Source: Borreliella lanei (GTDB lineage: Bacteria > Spirochaetota > Spirochaetia > Borreliales > Borreliaceae). From it: a DNA stretch of 64,000 bases. The notes below the pieces were generated by a model. It was not told the DNA's origin and ran no database searches. It was given only the letters and a program-made list of their open reading frames with translations. Of this stretch, positions 1 to 9,166 are shown piece by piece (within the stretch, counting starts at the first letter, position 1; the number at the start of each line of letters is the position of its first letter). A program made the translations under genes and the position numbers. The stretch spans positions 157,089-221,088 of the forward strand of contig NZ_JACHFC010000002.1 of assembly GCF_014205895.1 (NCBI RefSeq). Direction: 5' to 3'.

Positions 1-1658
1 ATCAAAAAAAACTATTTTACGACAATAAAAACACAACTCTGGATTTCTTTTTAAATTTATCAGAACTCATAAAAGAAATAGTAATCATCACAAACACCAA
101 AAATGAAATTATTTATATCAATGAAAAAGGTAGTAAAAATCTTAATCTTCCAATGAAAACCTCTGGAAATATAATCAAAGTAACCGACATAGATATCAGA
201 GATTGGGAAAAGTTAGAAAAAATAGATTTAAGTTACCACACAAATTCTATCCCAGAATTTAAAAATATATTAATAACCGATTGTATTTTAACTTTAAAAA
301 ATAACAAAAAACTGCATGTAGATGTATTTATTAGCACAATCGCTCAAAACAATATTGATAAATTAATAACAATTAAAGAAATATCAAACCCTAATGAAAT
401 AGAAAACTATAAATACCTAGAAATTATTGATTCGCAAGACGAGATTCAAAATGCCAAAGAAATTGAAAAATTACTAGTAAACCATATGGATATTTACAAA
501 AAGAAAAGAATATATTTGCTTAATTTAGACGTATCCCTAACCGCAGAATATGAATACAAAGAGGATCAAGAAAAGCTTAATATAAAAATACTTAAAATAA
601 TGTATTCAAAAATAATGTCATTATACTCCGAATATATTTTTAAGCTAAAACACAACAATTTAATAGTAATTGTATGCACAAGCGGTGGTGAAAAGCAAAT
701 AATCTCAATTGCTAAAAAAATCAAAAAAACAATTGCACTGGCATTTAAAAAAGAAGATATTATTATATTCAAATTCAATATTGGAATAATAGAGGTAAAT
801 TTAAAAGAAAACTTAGAATTCAAAATCCCCAAATTAATGATGGCTACAAAGATATCATCGGAATACAAAGAATCTAATCCCACTATATACAAAGAAGAAT
901 TACCAGAAGCGGTGATTTTAAAAAATCAAAACAAAATCTTTCAATATATACTCAAAGCAATAAAAAATGATTTTTTTACTCTTTATTATCAAAAAATAAA
1001 TCCTCTTAAAAAAAACTTAAAGCCCAAAATAGAAATCTTGACAAGACTTTTCGACCACATGGGCAGGCCAATTCCAAACAATCAAATTTTTAACTTAATA
1101 GACAAATATAATTTAACTGTTGAGGTTGATACATTGGTGGTTAAAAAGGCTTTAAGAGAATACAAAAGCTTTGTATCAAAAAATGGGATTCACATTTTCT
1201 CAATTAACATATCTCCTTATTCACTAAAATCCCAAAACTTTCGAATCTTTTTAAGAGATACTTTATTGAAAAGTCAAATCCCGCTTCAAAATATATGCTT
1301 AGAAATAACAGAAACTGGAATTCTTGAAAACTTTGAGATAATAAACAAATATTTTCAAGAATTAAAAAGTTTTGGAATCAAACTAGCACTTGATGACTTT
1401 GGAAGCGGACATACATCACTCTCATATATCAAAACACTACCAATAGACTTACTTAAAATAGATGGATCTTTCATAAAAGCAATAAACTCTAGTGAAATAG
1501 ATTTTGTAATAATAAAATCTATTAAAAAAATAGCAGATACAAAAAATATAAAAATTATTGCCGAATTTGTGTATAATGAGGAAATATTAAAAAAAATAAT
1601 TGAACTAGAAATAGACTATGGTCAAGGATTTTTATGGCACAAACCAGAACCAATATAA
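1..1658 (+). CDS. pdeA: Cyclic-di-GMP phosphodiesterase PdeA (EAL domain), 5' truncated
   Basis: This enzyme hydrolyses c-di-GMP to pGpG. The reading frame is open from base 3 to the window edge, so the true start lies outside; about 551 residues are visible. The first 50 resemble the end of a PAS-like sensor region. The middle (about nt 500-830) looks like a GGDEF fold, but the signature reads KHNNL, so it should not make c-di-GMP. The C-terminal EAL domain is complete: EIL at nt 1032, the Asn of INISP, EITET, DDFGSG near nt 1392, the Lys of LKIDGSF, IIAEF and GQGF. By order and content it is the equivalent of bb0363. It lies in the same direction as mgsA, 93 bp upstream of it. Confidence 0.93.
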   Translation, partial: QKKLFYDNKNTTLDFFLNLSELIKEIVIITNTKNEIIYINEKGSKNLNLPMKTSGNIIKVTDIDIRDWEKLEKIDLSYHTNSIPEFKNILITDCILTLKNNKKLHVDVFISTIAQNNIDKLITIKEISNPNEIENYKYLEIIDSQDEIQNAKEIEKLLVNHMDIYKKKRIYLLNLDVSLTAEYEYKEDQEKLNIKILKIMYSKIMSLYSEYIFKLKHNNLIVIVCTSGGEKQIISIAKKIKKTIALAFKKEDIIIFKFNIGIIEVNLKENLEFKIPKLMMATKISSEYKESNPTIYKEELPEAVILKNQNKIFQYILKAIKNDFFTLYYQKINPLKKNLKPKIEILTRLFDHMGRPIPNNQIFNLIDKYNLTVEVDTLVVKKALREYKSFVSKNGIHIFSINISPYSLKSQNFRIFLRDTLLKSQIPLQNICLEITETGILENFEIINKYFQELKSFGIKLALDDFGSGHTSLSYIKTLPIDLLKIDGSFIKAINSSEIDFVIIKSIKKIADTKNIKIIAEFVYNEEILKKIIELEIDYGQGFLWHKPEPI

Positions 1659-1751
1659 ATTCTAAAAAATTGAAGTCTAAAAATATACTTATGACTAAAT
1701 TTTATTAAATTTCAACAAAAATTATTTTACATTGGAAAAGGAATAAAATTA

Positions 1752-2135
1752 ATGGAAAAAAAAATAGCATTAATTGCACATGATAAAAAAAAAGAAGATT
1801 TGGTAAATTTTGTCAAACAAAACTATCTCTTCTTGTCCAAATTCAAGCTTATTGCAACAGGAACAACGGGATCTAAAATCCAACAAGCTACTGATCTTAC
1901 AATTATTAAATATAAATCAGGCCCTATGGGAGGAGATCAGCAAATTGGGGCTGAAGTAGCTGAAGGAAATATCTTAGCCATATTTTTCTTTAGGGATCCC
2001 CTAACAAGCCAGCCCCACGAACCAGACGTGTCAGCTCTTATTAGGCTTTGCGATGTACATAAAATACCGCTTGCAACCAACGTAAAAACAGCAGAAATTT
2101 TAATAAAAGGACTTGAGAAGCTTGATTTAAAGTAG
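1752..2135 (+). CDS. mgsA: Methylglyoxal synthase
   Basis: It converts dihydroxyacetone phosphate to methylglyoxal and phosphate, a bypass that relieves phosphate-starved glycolysis. The 127-residue protein shows the phosphate-binding TGTTGSKI segment (about residue 37), the [10 protein letters not shown] active-site loop with its catalytic Asp, and the QPHEPDV motif with the conserved His. Length is typical of short bacterial MgsA. A purine-rich site (AAAAGGA) precedes the ATG. The stop codon sits inside the left arm of a perfect hairpin that ends the transcript. It is cytoplasmic, with no sign of degeneration. Confidence 0.95.
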   Translation: MEKKIALIAHDKKKEDLVNFVKQNYLFLSKFKLIATGTTGSKIQQATDLTIIKYKSGPMGGDQQIGAEVAEGNILAIFFFRDPLTSQPHEPDVSALIRLCDVHKIPLATNVKTAEILIKGLEKLDLK

Positions 2136-2159
2136 GCTTTAATCTAAATTAAAGCCTAC
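2132..2159. terminator. Bidirectional intrinsic terminator between mgsA and la7
   Basis: Two perfect 12-base arms (2132-2143 and 2148-2159) enclose a 4-base loop. The hairpin lies between converging genes and contains the mgsA stop codon. The arm ends in ATTAAAG-type sequence, so A/T runs flank the GC core on both strands, which suits termination in either direction. Confidence 0.75.
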
Positions 2160-2176
2160 AAAATCAAAAATATCAA

Positions 2177-2761
2177 TTAATTCGTTAGCATAGGTGAAAT
2201 TTTTTCAACACCGTCGATAATATAATTAACAGATTCAAGGAAAGTCTTGGCATCTGAATTATTCTCATCAACTGTAATTTCCAATTTTGAATTTTTAATA
2301 TTAAGATCTTTAAAAGTGCCAATAAGATCACTTTTAACGCCATGTAAATTACTATTTATAATCTTTTTAAAGTCAGGGGTAAGACCAACAAAAATAAAGG
2401 CTTCTTTTCCAGAAATATTAATTGGAGCTTCTCCTGCATAAATATTGTCATAAAAATAAACTATTAACTTTGCACCCTCTTTTGAAGGTATTGTTTGGAA
2501 ATGTCCATCTTCTTCAGAAAAATAAAAAACCTTTATATTTTTCCCCAAACTTTTTCGATCCTTTTTTGAATGAACTACTCCCATAGCATGAAAAACATGC
2601 CCAATAGTATGTTCATCTATTTTAGAATCATCAAGCTTAGAAGAGTTGCCTGCTTCTTGCTCTTCAACATATTCATTTGAACTGTCTTTTGAAGTACAGG
2701 CAATTATTAAAAAAAATAAAAACAATGGCAAATAGTTTTTCAAAAAACCATTTTTATACAT
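2177..2761 (-). CDS. la7: Outer-membrane-associated lipoprotein La7 (P22)
   Basis: The 194-residue lipoprotein matches Borrelia La7/P22 (bb0365). It has a basic start, a hydrophobic stretch of about 15 residues and a lipobox ending in IIAC (Cys near residue 22), followed by a charged Ser/Glu/Asp-rich tether. The mature part has no recognised enzymatic motif. The family is immunogenic in Lyme disease and is described as membrane-associated; its molecular function is not established. A GGGAG site lies 8 bases before the ATG and a plausible promoter lies upstream. It is transcribed alone, convergent with mgsA and divergent from the aminopeptidase gene. Confidence 0.93.
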   Translation of the reverse strand: MYKNGFLKNYLPLFLFFLIIACTSKDSSNEYVEEQEAGNSSKLDDSKIDEHTIGHVFHAMGVVHSKKDRKSLGKNIKVFYFSEEDGHFQTIPSKEGAKLIVYFYDNIYAGEAPINISGKEAFIFVGLTPDFKKIINSNLHGVKSDLIGTFKDLNIKNSKLEITVDENNSDAKTFLESVNYIIDGVEKISPMLTN

Positions 2762-2786
2762 AAAAATTCTCCCTTATAATTTATTA

Positions 2787-2816
2787 ATCATATTAAAATT
2801 AAAAGTAAGTTTACAA
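2787..2816 (-). promoter_or_regulatory. Candidate sigma70 promoter of la7
   Basis: On the minus strand TTGTAA (2816-2811) and TATGAT (2792-2787) are separated by 18 bases. They lie 26 bases upstream of the start codon and precede the GGGAG ribosome site. This is an assignment by inspection only. Confidence 0.45.
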
Positions 2817-2829
2817 TAAATAATTTATT

Positions 2830-2857
2830 TTGTACACACTTTAAAAACAATTAAAAT
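2830..2857 (+). promoter_or_regulatory. Candidate sigma70 promoter of the M18 aminopeptidase gene
   Basis: TTGTAC (2830-2835) and TAAAAT (2852-2857) are separated by 16 bases. An AGGAGG ribosome site follows at 2871-2876 before the ATG at 2887. Assigned by inspection; AT-rich flanks make alternatives possible. Confidence 0.4.
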
Positions 2858-2886
2858 GTTAAAATGAAACAGGAGGACCTATAAAT

Positions 2887-4263
2887 ATGAAAAAACAAAA
2901 TCCATGGATATATTTAAGTGAAGAAGAAAAAAATCAAATTTTCAATTTTTCCGAAAGTTACAAAAAATTTATAAGTAAATATAAAACAGAAAGAGAAGTT
3001 ACAGCCTATGCCCTAGATAAAGCAAAAAAATTGGGGTTTATTAACGCTGAAGAGAAAAAAAATTTAATGCCAGGTGATAAAATTTTTTATACCTGTAGAG
3101 AAAAATCTGTTGCTTTTGCTATTATTGGCAAAAATCCTGTTGAAGATGGAATGAATTTCATTGTTTCTCACACAGATTCACCAAGACTTGATGCAAAACC
3201 TTCACCAATCTCTGAAGAAAACGAACTTGCGATTCTTAAAACCAACTATTATGGGGGAATAAAAAAGTATCAATGGCTATCTACACCCCTTTCAATAAGA
3301 GGTGTGGTATTTTTAAAAAACGGAGAAAGGGTTGAAATCAACATTGGAGACAATGAAAACGATCCTGTATTTGTAATTCCCGACATTTTACCCCATCTTG
3401 ATAGAAAAATACAAAGAAATAAAAAATCAGATGAAATTATTGAGGGAGAAAATCTAAAAATTTTAATTGGAAGCCTACCAATCGAAACAAAAGAAAAAAA
3501 TAAAGTTAAACTGGCAACTTTACAGCTAATAAAAGAAAAATACAAAATAGAAGAAGAGGATTTTGTATCATCAGAAATTGAAATAGTGCCTGCAGGAACA
3601 GCAAAAGACGTTGGATTTGACAAAGCTTTAATTGGCGCTTACGGACAAGATGACAAAATATGCGTTTACACTTCGCTAGAATCCATATTTGATCTTGAAG
3701 AGACTCCAAACAAAACAGCCATTTGCTTTCTTGTAGATAAAGAAGAAATTGGTTCAACAGGCTCAACAGGACTAGATTCAAGATATCTTGAATATTTTGT
3801 TTCTGATATGATCCTTAAAATTAAAAAATCAGAATACAACAATCTTCACGTCCAAAAAGCTTTATGGAATTCAAAAAGCATTTCCGCTGATGTTTGCGCA
3901 GCAATAAACCCACTATTTAGCTCAGTTCATGACGAACAAAATGCTCCCCAACTTGGCTATGGAATACCCATAATGAAATACACAGGACATGGTGGAAAAA
4001 GTATGGCCAGCGATGCTGATGCTGAGCTTGTTTCTTACATTAGGCAATTATTAAATAAAAACAATATAGCCTGGCAAGTAGCAACACTTGGAAAAGTAGA
4101 AGAAGGAGGGGGAGGAACCGTTGCTAAATTCTTAGCTAGCTATGGAATAAGAACAATAGACATGGGACCTGCTGTTATAAGTATGCATTCTCCAATGGAA
4201 ATAACTTCTAAATTTGATTTATACAATGCTTACTTAGCATATAAAGCTTTCTACAGAGAATAA
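2887..4263 (+). CDS. M18-family zinc aminopeptidase (aminopeptidase I / aspartyl aminopeptidase type)
   Basis: This 458-residue cytosolic metallopeptidase removes N-terminal residues from peptides, which fits an amino-acid auxotroph. The M18 landmarks are present in order: VSHTDSPRLDAKP (His and Asp metal ligands), GAYGQDDKI (bridging Asp), DKEEIGSTGSTG (catalytic Glu pair), SADVCAA (Asp ligand) and SMHSPMEI near the end (last His ligand). Length is normal for the family. A consensus AGGAGG lies 10 bases before the ATG. It is followed after 7 bases by the EIIB-like gene, so the two probably share a transcript. It corresponds to bb0366. Confidence 0.93.
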   Translation: MKKQNPWIYLSEEEKNQIFNFSESYKKFISKYKTEREVTAYALDKAKKLGFINAEEKKNLMPGDKIFYTCREKSVAFAIIGKNPVEDGMNFIVSHTDSPRLDAKPSPISEENELAILKTNYYGGIKKYQWLSTPLSIRGVVFLKNGERVEINIGDNENDPVFVIPDILPHLDRKIQRNKKSDEIIEGENLKILIGSLPIETKEKNKVKLATLQLIKEKYKIEEEDFVSSEIEIVPAGTAKDVGFDKALIGAYGQDDKICVYTSLESIFDLEETPNKTAICFLVDKEEIGSTGSTGLDSRYLEYFVSDMILKIKKSEYNNLHVQKALWNSKSISADVCAAINPLFSSVHDEQNAPQLGYGIPIMKYTGHGGKSMASDADAELVSYIRQLLNKNNIAWQVATLGKVEEGGGGTVAKFLASYGIRTIDMGPAVISMHSPMEITSKFDLYNAYLAYKAFYRE

Positions 4264-4270
4264 AATCGCT

Positions 4271-4549
4271 ATGGCAGATTTAGAAAAAACAAATAAAATC
4301 AAAGTAGCAGAGCATATTGTGGAATGCTTTGGGGGAATTAAAAATATTAAAAAAATACACAAAGACCTAACAAGAATAAAAATTTTAGTAGACAGCAACT
4401 CTTTAGTCAAAAGAGACAATTTAACAAAAAATGACAACATAATAGGAACTATTAAATCTAATGAACTTACAGAAGTTGTAATGAATTTTGAAATAATCGA
4501 AGATGTTTACAATAAAATTTTATATATGATGAATGAGCAAAAACAATAA
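4271..4549 (+). CDS. Small stand-alone PTS EIIB-like (glucose-family fold) protein lacking the phospho-cysteine
   Basis: The 92-residue protein aligns without gaps to the start of glucose-type EIIB domains: the FGG-x-x-NI segment (residues 20-26) and the TRIKI strand (about 34-38) match the usual LGG-x-x-NI and TRLRV. The position of the phosphorylated cysteine (CxTRLR) is Asp32 here (DLTRIK). It therefore cannot carry phosphate by the known chemistry and may be a regulator or a remnant. It starts 7 bases after the aminopeptidase gene and ends inside a terminator hairpin. Homology to EIIB rests on motif spacing and is inferred. Confidence 0.7.
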   Translation: MADLEKTNKIKVAEHIVECFGGIKNIKKIHKDLTRIKILVDSNSLVKRDNLTKNDNIIGTIKSNELTEVVMNFEIIEDVYNKILYMMNEQKQ

Positions 4550-4570
4550 AGCCTCTACAGAGGCTTTATT
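4545..4570. terminator. Bidirectional terminator between the EIIB-like gene and gpsA
   Basis: Perfect 12-base arms at 4545-4556 and 4559-4570 form a hairpin with a GC core (GCCTC/GAGGC) and A/T tails on both sides. It includes the stop codon of the plus-strand gene and abuts the gpsA stop codon at 4571. Confidence 0.8.
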
Positions 4571-5629
4571 TTATTGCCTAACATCTCTCATATACTCAAT
4601 AACAGATTCAGGCTCCAACTCTTTATTCAAAATTTTATATATAACGCTTAACAGGCTATTGGGATTGAAATCACGATTTAATTGTTTTAAAAAGGAAAAA
4701 ATTGATTTAGCAGCTAAAACTCCCTCTGGTAAATATCCAATTTTTTCAATATTGCTTATCAAATCATCTATACTAAAAAAACTTTCTAAAATGTTTTTGC
4801 TAACAATTTCATTACCAAATCGTCTATTTCTTCCAAACATGCTTCTACAAGTAACATCTAAATCACCAGAACCAGACAAAAACAAAAACGTTTCAATATT
4901 TCTTCCCCCAAGCTCCATTGCAACATCTTTTATATTATTCAAGGATACTGAAAATAAAAATGATTCTGTATTACTACCTATCAAATTAGGATAATTCAAT
5001 TTATAAGCATCCAAAATTCCAAATGCAATTGCAAACACATTTTTTAAAGCTGCTGCTATTTGCACTCCAAAAACATCGTTACTATAAAATAAAGAAATTG
5101 AAGTTTTGCTAAATAAATTAATAAACAAATATGCATTTTCTCTGTTATTGCTAGCCGCAACAAGTCCTGTTATCACACCAAGTCCAACTTCCTCAGCATG
5201 ACTTGGGCCAACAATATAAGTAATCTCATCTTTATATCCTTTCATAACTCTCTCAGCAGCTTCAATAACTGTCTGAGTTTTACCATCAAAAGTAATAAAC
5301 CCCTTTGTAAGTATTGCTAGCTTTGGCTTTATCTCCAAAGAATGCAAAAATTGATCCAATTTTTTTAAAATATCAACAGTAAAAAGAGAAGGCGTTGCAA
5401 TGAAAATATAATCAGACATTGATACAACTTCAAACAAATCTGAACTTGCAACTAAATTTTTTGGCAATTTAATTCCCTTTAAATATTTGGCATTAACATT
5501 TTCATTATTAATATCATTCTTAACATCTTCTTCAAAAGACCATAAAAAAATATTAAAATTAAATTTATCTGCCAAAGACTTCGCAATAGCCGTTCCCCAA
5601 GCACCTGCTCCTATTACTGATATTTTCAT
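4571..5629 (-). CDS. gpsA: NAD(P)-dependent glycerol-3-phosphate dehydrogenase
   Basis: It interconverts dihydroxyacetone phosphate and sn-glycerol 3-phosphate and so joins glycolysis to phospholipid and lipoprotein synthesis. The 352-residue protein begins with the Rossmann fingerprint GAGAWGTA, has the catalytic region with LAILTKGF and GPSHAEEV, the AALKNVFAIAFGI helix and the GSGDLDVTC segment typical of GpsA. A GGGAG site lies 7 bases before the ATG. It is the last gene of the operon with gltX, glyS, tyrS and the clpA paralog, 17 bases after the latter. Confidence 0.95.
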   Translation of the reverse strand: MKISVIGAGAWGTAIAKSLADKFNFNIFLWSFEEDVKNDINNENVNAKYLKGIKLPKNLVASSDLFEVVSMSDYIFIATPSLFTVDILKKLDQFLHSLEIKPKLAILTKGFITFDGKTQTVIEAAERVMKGYKDEITYIVGPSHAEEVGLGVITGLVAASNNRENAYLFINLFSKTSISLFYSNDVFGVQIAAALKNVFAIAFGILDAYKLNYPNLIGSNTESFLFSVSLNNIKDVAMELGGRNIETFLFLSGSGDLDVTCRSMFGRNRRFGNEIVSKNILESFFSIDDLISNIEKIGYLPEGVLAAKSIFSFLKQLNRDFNPNSLLSVIYKILNKELEPESVIEYMRDVRQ

Positions 5630-5646
5630 AAATACTCCCTATAACC

Positions 5647-7938
5647 TTATAAAAACTCATATTTTATTGTTTCATCTAAATAGATTTTTATTTTACCAGA
5701 ATTTTCAATTTTCTTAAAAAGAATTTCATCTATTAAAAGTTTTCCTAGCTCTTTGAATATAAACTTTTTAACACTTTTTAAGCTATAACCCTTTCCATAG
5801 ATCTTTTCTCGAATATAATCAACAACACTTTTTTCAAAAAAAACATCGAATTTTCTATCTCTTAATATCCTTGCAAAACAATTAAGTTCATTAAAAATGA
5901 TTTTTTCAAAATCTAACTCATCAATAGATTTAAATACAAACACATGATCTATTAACTCTAAAAACTCATTAGGAAATCTCTTCTCTAATATAAGGTTAAA
6001 ATCATTTCCCCCTGCCATTTTATTCTTAAAACCAATGCTATTAAGCTCTTTGCTTTCAGCATTGATACTTATTACTATTAAACTTTCCGATAAACTTACC
6101 TTTTTCCCAAGACCATCAAAAAGTTTACCTGTTTTAAACCCCTCCAAAAAAAAATCTAAAACCCTTTTATTACATTTATCAAAATCTGATAAAAAAATAA
6201 TAGAATTAGAAGATTTGTTTAAAAATTTAAAAAATCTAGTAGATTCATAATATCCTTCATTACTTAAAACAGGCCCAATCAATCTATCAAGAGAATTAAA
6301 ATCACTATACTCACCCATGTTAAGAGTAAATTTCGGAATTTTAAACTCTTCTGATAAAATATCCGTCAATTTGCATTTTCCTGATCCAGAAGCACCAATA
6401 AAGGCAAATATGCCAATAGTACTTCTGTTGGCAAGCAAATTAAATTTTAATAGCTTGATATTTAATATCAAATCAAATATCAAGCTATCATGTATAATAA
6501 GTTCTTTTTTTATTCTATTTTCTAAATTAATTAGCAATTGACTATTATATTCTTCAAAATTAAAAATGTTAGAACCAACAATAGATTTAATCAGATCACA
6601 AACATCGTCTTTTGTTATAATCCTTTTTATGTTTTCAAGCTTAAACTTAGAGCCTAATTCATCTAAAATATCAAAAGCTTTGTCTGGAAGAAATCTATCT
6701 TTAATATATTTTTTAGACATGACAATGCAAGCTTGTATTGCTTCGTCTGTATATTCCACATTATGATATCTCTCATAATCTTTTTTAATCTCCTGCAAAA
6801 TATTATAGGTGTCTTCAAAATCGGGCTCTTTGAGCTCTATGCTCTGAAACCTTCTCATTAAAGCCTTATCTTTTAAAAAAAATTTTCTATATTCATATTC
6901 TGTAGTAGCTCCAATGAATTTAATTTTTCCCAAAGTAAGAATGGGCTTCAACAAATTGGAAATATCCATACTACCAAATGAAGTAGCTCCTGCCCCTATT
7001 ATCATATGGATTTCATCAATAAAAAGCATAACTTTTTTTCTTGAGTTTAAAAAATCTAAAACCCTATTCACTCTACTCTCAAGATCCCCCCTATATTTAG
7101 TACCCGAAATAAGCCTACCAATATCAAGAGAATAGATTTCATACCCTATCAAATCCTTTGGAACATTGTCTATTTTTATTTTATATGCAAGACCTTGGAT
7201 TAATACTGTTTTTCCAACACCAGGTTCTCCAAATAAAATAGGATTACTTTTATGCTTCCTAAGTATCACCTGGATTAACCGAGATAATTCTTGCTTTCTG
7301 CCAATTAAAGGATTGTATTTTAAATCCAAAGTATCAATAACATTTGTTAAAAAATTACCAATAGAGTCTTTACTTTCTAATAAAATATTATCTTGATCTA
7401 ACTTATCACGCTTATCATCAAAAATATGAAAGCCTCCTTTCCTTTTTGGCACATTATTATGAATATATTGTGAAATTAACTCACTGTCACCTGAGGCAGA
7501 TTTAGTATTTACAGCCAAATAATCATGAACTTCAATAAGTTTGTCAAAAATAGTCAAATTAAAACCCGAATTAAGCAGCGCATCTAAAATACTATTTTTT
7601 CTTTTTTTGACCAGAACCCACAATAAATCTTTTTCTTGTATTTTATAAGGTTTTTTATAAAAAAAAAGAGCGCTAATTATATCGTCATACAGATAATCCA
7701 TACTAGAAACATGATCTGGAATATAATTGCCCCTTAAGGGAAGTTTGTTAAAAAATTCCTCTAGTTGTTTATTAAGCTTATAAAAGTCAATTGCACACAA
7801 ATTAAGCAGTTCTTTAACTTTATCGCTTTTAATAAGCCCATAAAAAATATGCTCTTCTGTAAACACAAGATGTTTAGATTCCATGAAAAACAAAAAAGTG
7901 TTAAAAAATAAACAATTTAAAGCTCTTCTATCATACAT
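5647..7938 (-). CDS. clpA: ClpA-type AAA+ unfoldase paralog with a degenerate second ATPase module
   Basis: The 763-residue protein has a Clp N-domain (about 10-140), a first AAA+ module with Walker A GEPGVGKT (237-244), Walker B LFIDEIH (about 305-311) and sensor/finger FIGATTEYEYRK...MRRF, and a second AAA+ module. The second module keeps the fold and an SIGF loop (634-637) at the ClpP-docking position, but Walker A ends GKC (521-522), Walker B reads FLSDFD instead of LLDEIE, both arginines of FRNRLD are Leu (660, 662), and sensor 2 GAR is GYS (714-716). ClpP docking and unfolding are inferred. The start fits the N-domain; the Shine-Dalgarno is weak. Confidence 0.88.
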   Translation of the reverse strand: MYDRRALNCLFFNTFLFFMESKHLVFTEEHIFYGLIKSDKVKELLNLCAIDFYKLNKQLEEFFNKLPLRGNYIPDHVSSMDYLYDDIISALFFYKKPYKIQEKDLLWVLVKKRKNSILDALLNSGFNLTIFDKLIEVHDYLAVNTKSASGDSELISQYIHNNVPKRKGGFHIFDDKRDKLDQDNILLESKDSIGNFLTNVIDTLDLKYNPLIGRKQELSRLIQVILRKHKSNPILFGEPGVGKTVLIQGLAYKIKIDNVPKDLIGYEIYSLDIGRLISGTKYRGDLESRVNRVLDFLNSRKKVMLFIDEIHMIIGAGATSFGSMDISNLLKPILTLGKIKFIGATTEYEYRKFFLKDKALMRRFQSIELKEPDFEDTYNILQEIKKDYERYHNVEYTDEAIQACIVMSKKYIKDRFLPDKAFDILDELGSKFKLENIKRIITKDDVCDLIKSIVGSNIFNFEEYNSQLLINLENRIKKELIIHDSLIFDLILNIKLLKFNLLANRSTIGIFAFIGASGSGKCKLTDILSEEFKIPKFTLNMGEYSDFNSLDRLIGPVLSNEGYYESTRFFKFLNKSSNSIIFLSDFDKCNKRVLDFFLEGFKTGKLFDGLGKKVSLSESLIVISINAESKELNSIGFKNKMAGGNDFNLILEKRFPNEFLELIDHVFVFKSIDELDFEKIIFNELNCFARILRDRKFDVFFEKSVVDYIREKIYGKGYSLKSVKKFIFKELGKLLIDEILFKKIENSGKIKIYLDETIKYEFL

Positions 7939-7948
7939 CCAAAATCAA

Positions 7949-9166
7949 CTATAAAACAATTCGTAAAAACTTTTTTTTACCTACTCTTAATTCAACTTCA
8001 TTGTTATTAAAATCCTTTTTAGTAATAAGGTGGCTCTGATTTTCTACCCTTTTACCATTAATATAAACCCCTCCAGAATCAATTAATCTTCTGCCTTCTG
8101 ACTTGCTGGGCACAATTTTTGAATCTAGCATTAAATCAATCAACAATACCTCTTCTTCCAAATTAGAAAAGCTAAATTTAAAAAATGGAATATTACTTCT
8201 ATCTCCGCTTCCCCTAAATGCGGCAAAAGATGCCTCTTGAACTTTCAAGGCTTCCGATTCTCCGTGAACAATTTTAGTTATCTCAAAAGCTAAAATCTCT
8301 TTGGCTTTATTTAAAGAATTTCCCTTAAAATTTGAAATTAATTCGATCTCATCTTCTTCTAAAAAAGTAAAAAGATATAAAAAGGTTTTCACATCAGAAT
8401 CTGAAGTATTTCTAAAATACTGATAAAAATCATAAATACTATAAAGATTAGAATCAAGATAAACAGCACCTTTTTCTGATTTACCCATCTTTTTTCCATC
8501 ACTTCTTGTAATTAATGGAAACGTAAGCCCAAAAGCTTCTGATCCATTTTTTTTTCTAATTAGGTCAACCCCTGAGATAATATTTCCCCATTGATCATCA
8601 CCACCAATTTGAAGTCGACAATTTTTAATTTTATTAAGCATATAATAATCATAAGACTGTAAAAGTTGATAATTAAACTCAATAAATGAAAGTCCAAAAT
8701 CCAGCCTTCTTTTATAAGTTTCAAAGCTTAACATACGATTAACAGAAAAATGCATGCCAATATCTCTTAAAAATTCAATATAATTGAGATTATCTAACCA
8801 ATTTGAATTATGAATAAAGCATTCTGAAGTAAAGTTGGTTATTCTTTGAAGTTGATTTTTTATCAACAAAGCATTATTGCTAATCTCTTCTGAAGATAAA
8901 ATCTTTCTCATCTCACTTTTTCCAGAAGGATCGCCTATTTTTGCTGTAGAATCTCCAATCAAAACAATTGGCATGTGACCATGTTGCCTAAGATGCATCA
9001 TTGCTAAAAAGGGAATCAAATGACCAATATGAAGAGAACTAGATGTTGCATCAACTCCTGCATAAAAAACTATTTTTTCTATATCCATTAAATCACTTAA
9101 AACTTTTAAAGATGTACATTGCTTTAAAAATCCGCGTTTATGTAAAAGACTTAAAGCAAGATTCAT
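7949..9166 (-). CDS. tyrS: Tyrosyl-tRNA synthetase
   Basis: It charges tRNA-Tyr. The 405-residue class I enzyme has the HIGH-type motif HIGHLIPF near residue 46, tyrosine-binding motifs YDYYML and QIGGDDQWGN, the KMSKS loop as KMGKS (about 232-236) and a C-terminal S4 RNA-binding domain (about 345-400). Its ATG overlaps the glyS stop codon (ATGA), which indicates translational coupling. It sits third among the operon's synthetase genes. Confidence 0.96.
   Translation of the reverse strand: MNLALSLLHKRGFLKQCTSLKVLSDLMDIEKIVFYAGVDATSSSLHIGHLIPFLAMMHLRQHGHMPIVLIGDSTAKIGDPSGKSEMRKILSSEEISNNALLIKNQLQRITNFTSECFIHNSNWLDNLNYIEFLRDIGMHFSVNRMLSFETYKRRLDFGLSFIEFNYQLLQSYDYYMLNKIKNCRLQIGGDDQWGNIISGVDLIRKKNGSEAFGLTFPLITRSDGKKMGKSEKGAVYLDSNLYSIYDFYQYFRNTSDSDVKTFLYLFTFLEEDEIELISNFKGNSLNKAKEILAFEITKIVHGESEALKVQEASFAAFRGSGDRSNIPFFKFSFSNLEEEVLLIDLMLDSKIVPSKSEGRRLIDSGGVYINGKRVENQSHLITKKDFNNNEVELRVGKKKFLRIVL

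Noticed and set aside
566..892. Long open frame on the minus strand inside pdeA
   Set aside because: It mirrors the strongly coding plus-strand gene, has no ribosome site and its product is a low-complexity Ile/Ser/Phe chain typical of an antisense shadow.
3270..3623. Minus-strand open frame inside the aminopeptidase gene
   Set aside because: The plus strand encodes clear M18 metal motifs across the same bases; the reverse product is Ser/Phe-rich with no domain.
4533..4994. Plus-strand open frame of 153 codons over the end of gpsA
   Set aside because: It runs antisense through conserved GpsA sequence and through the terminator hairpin; no ribosome site.
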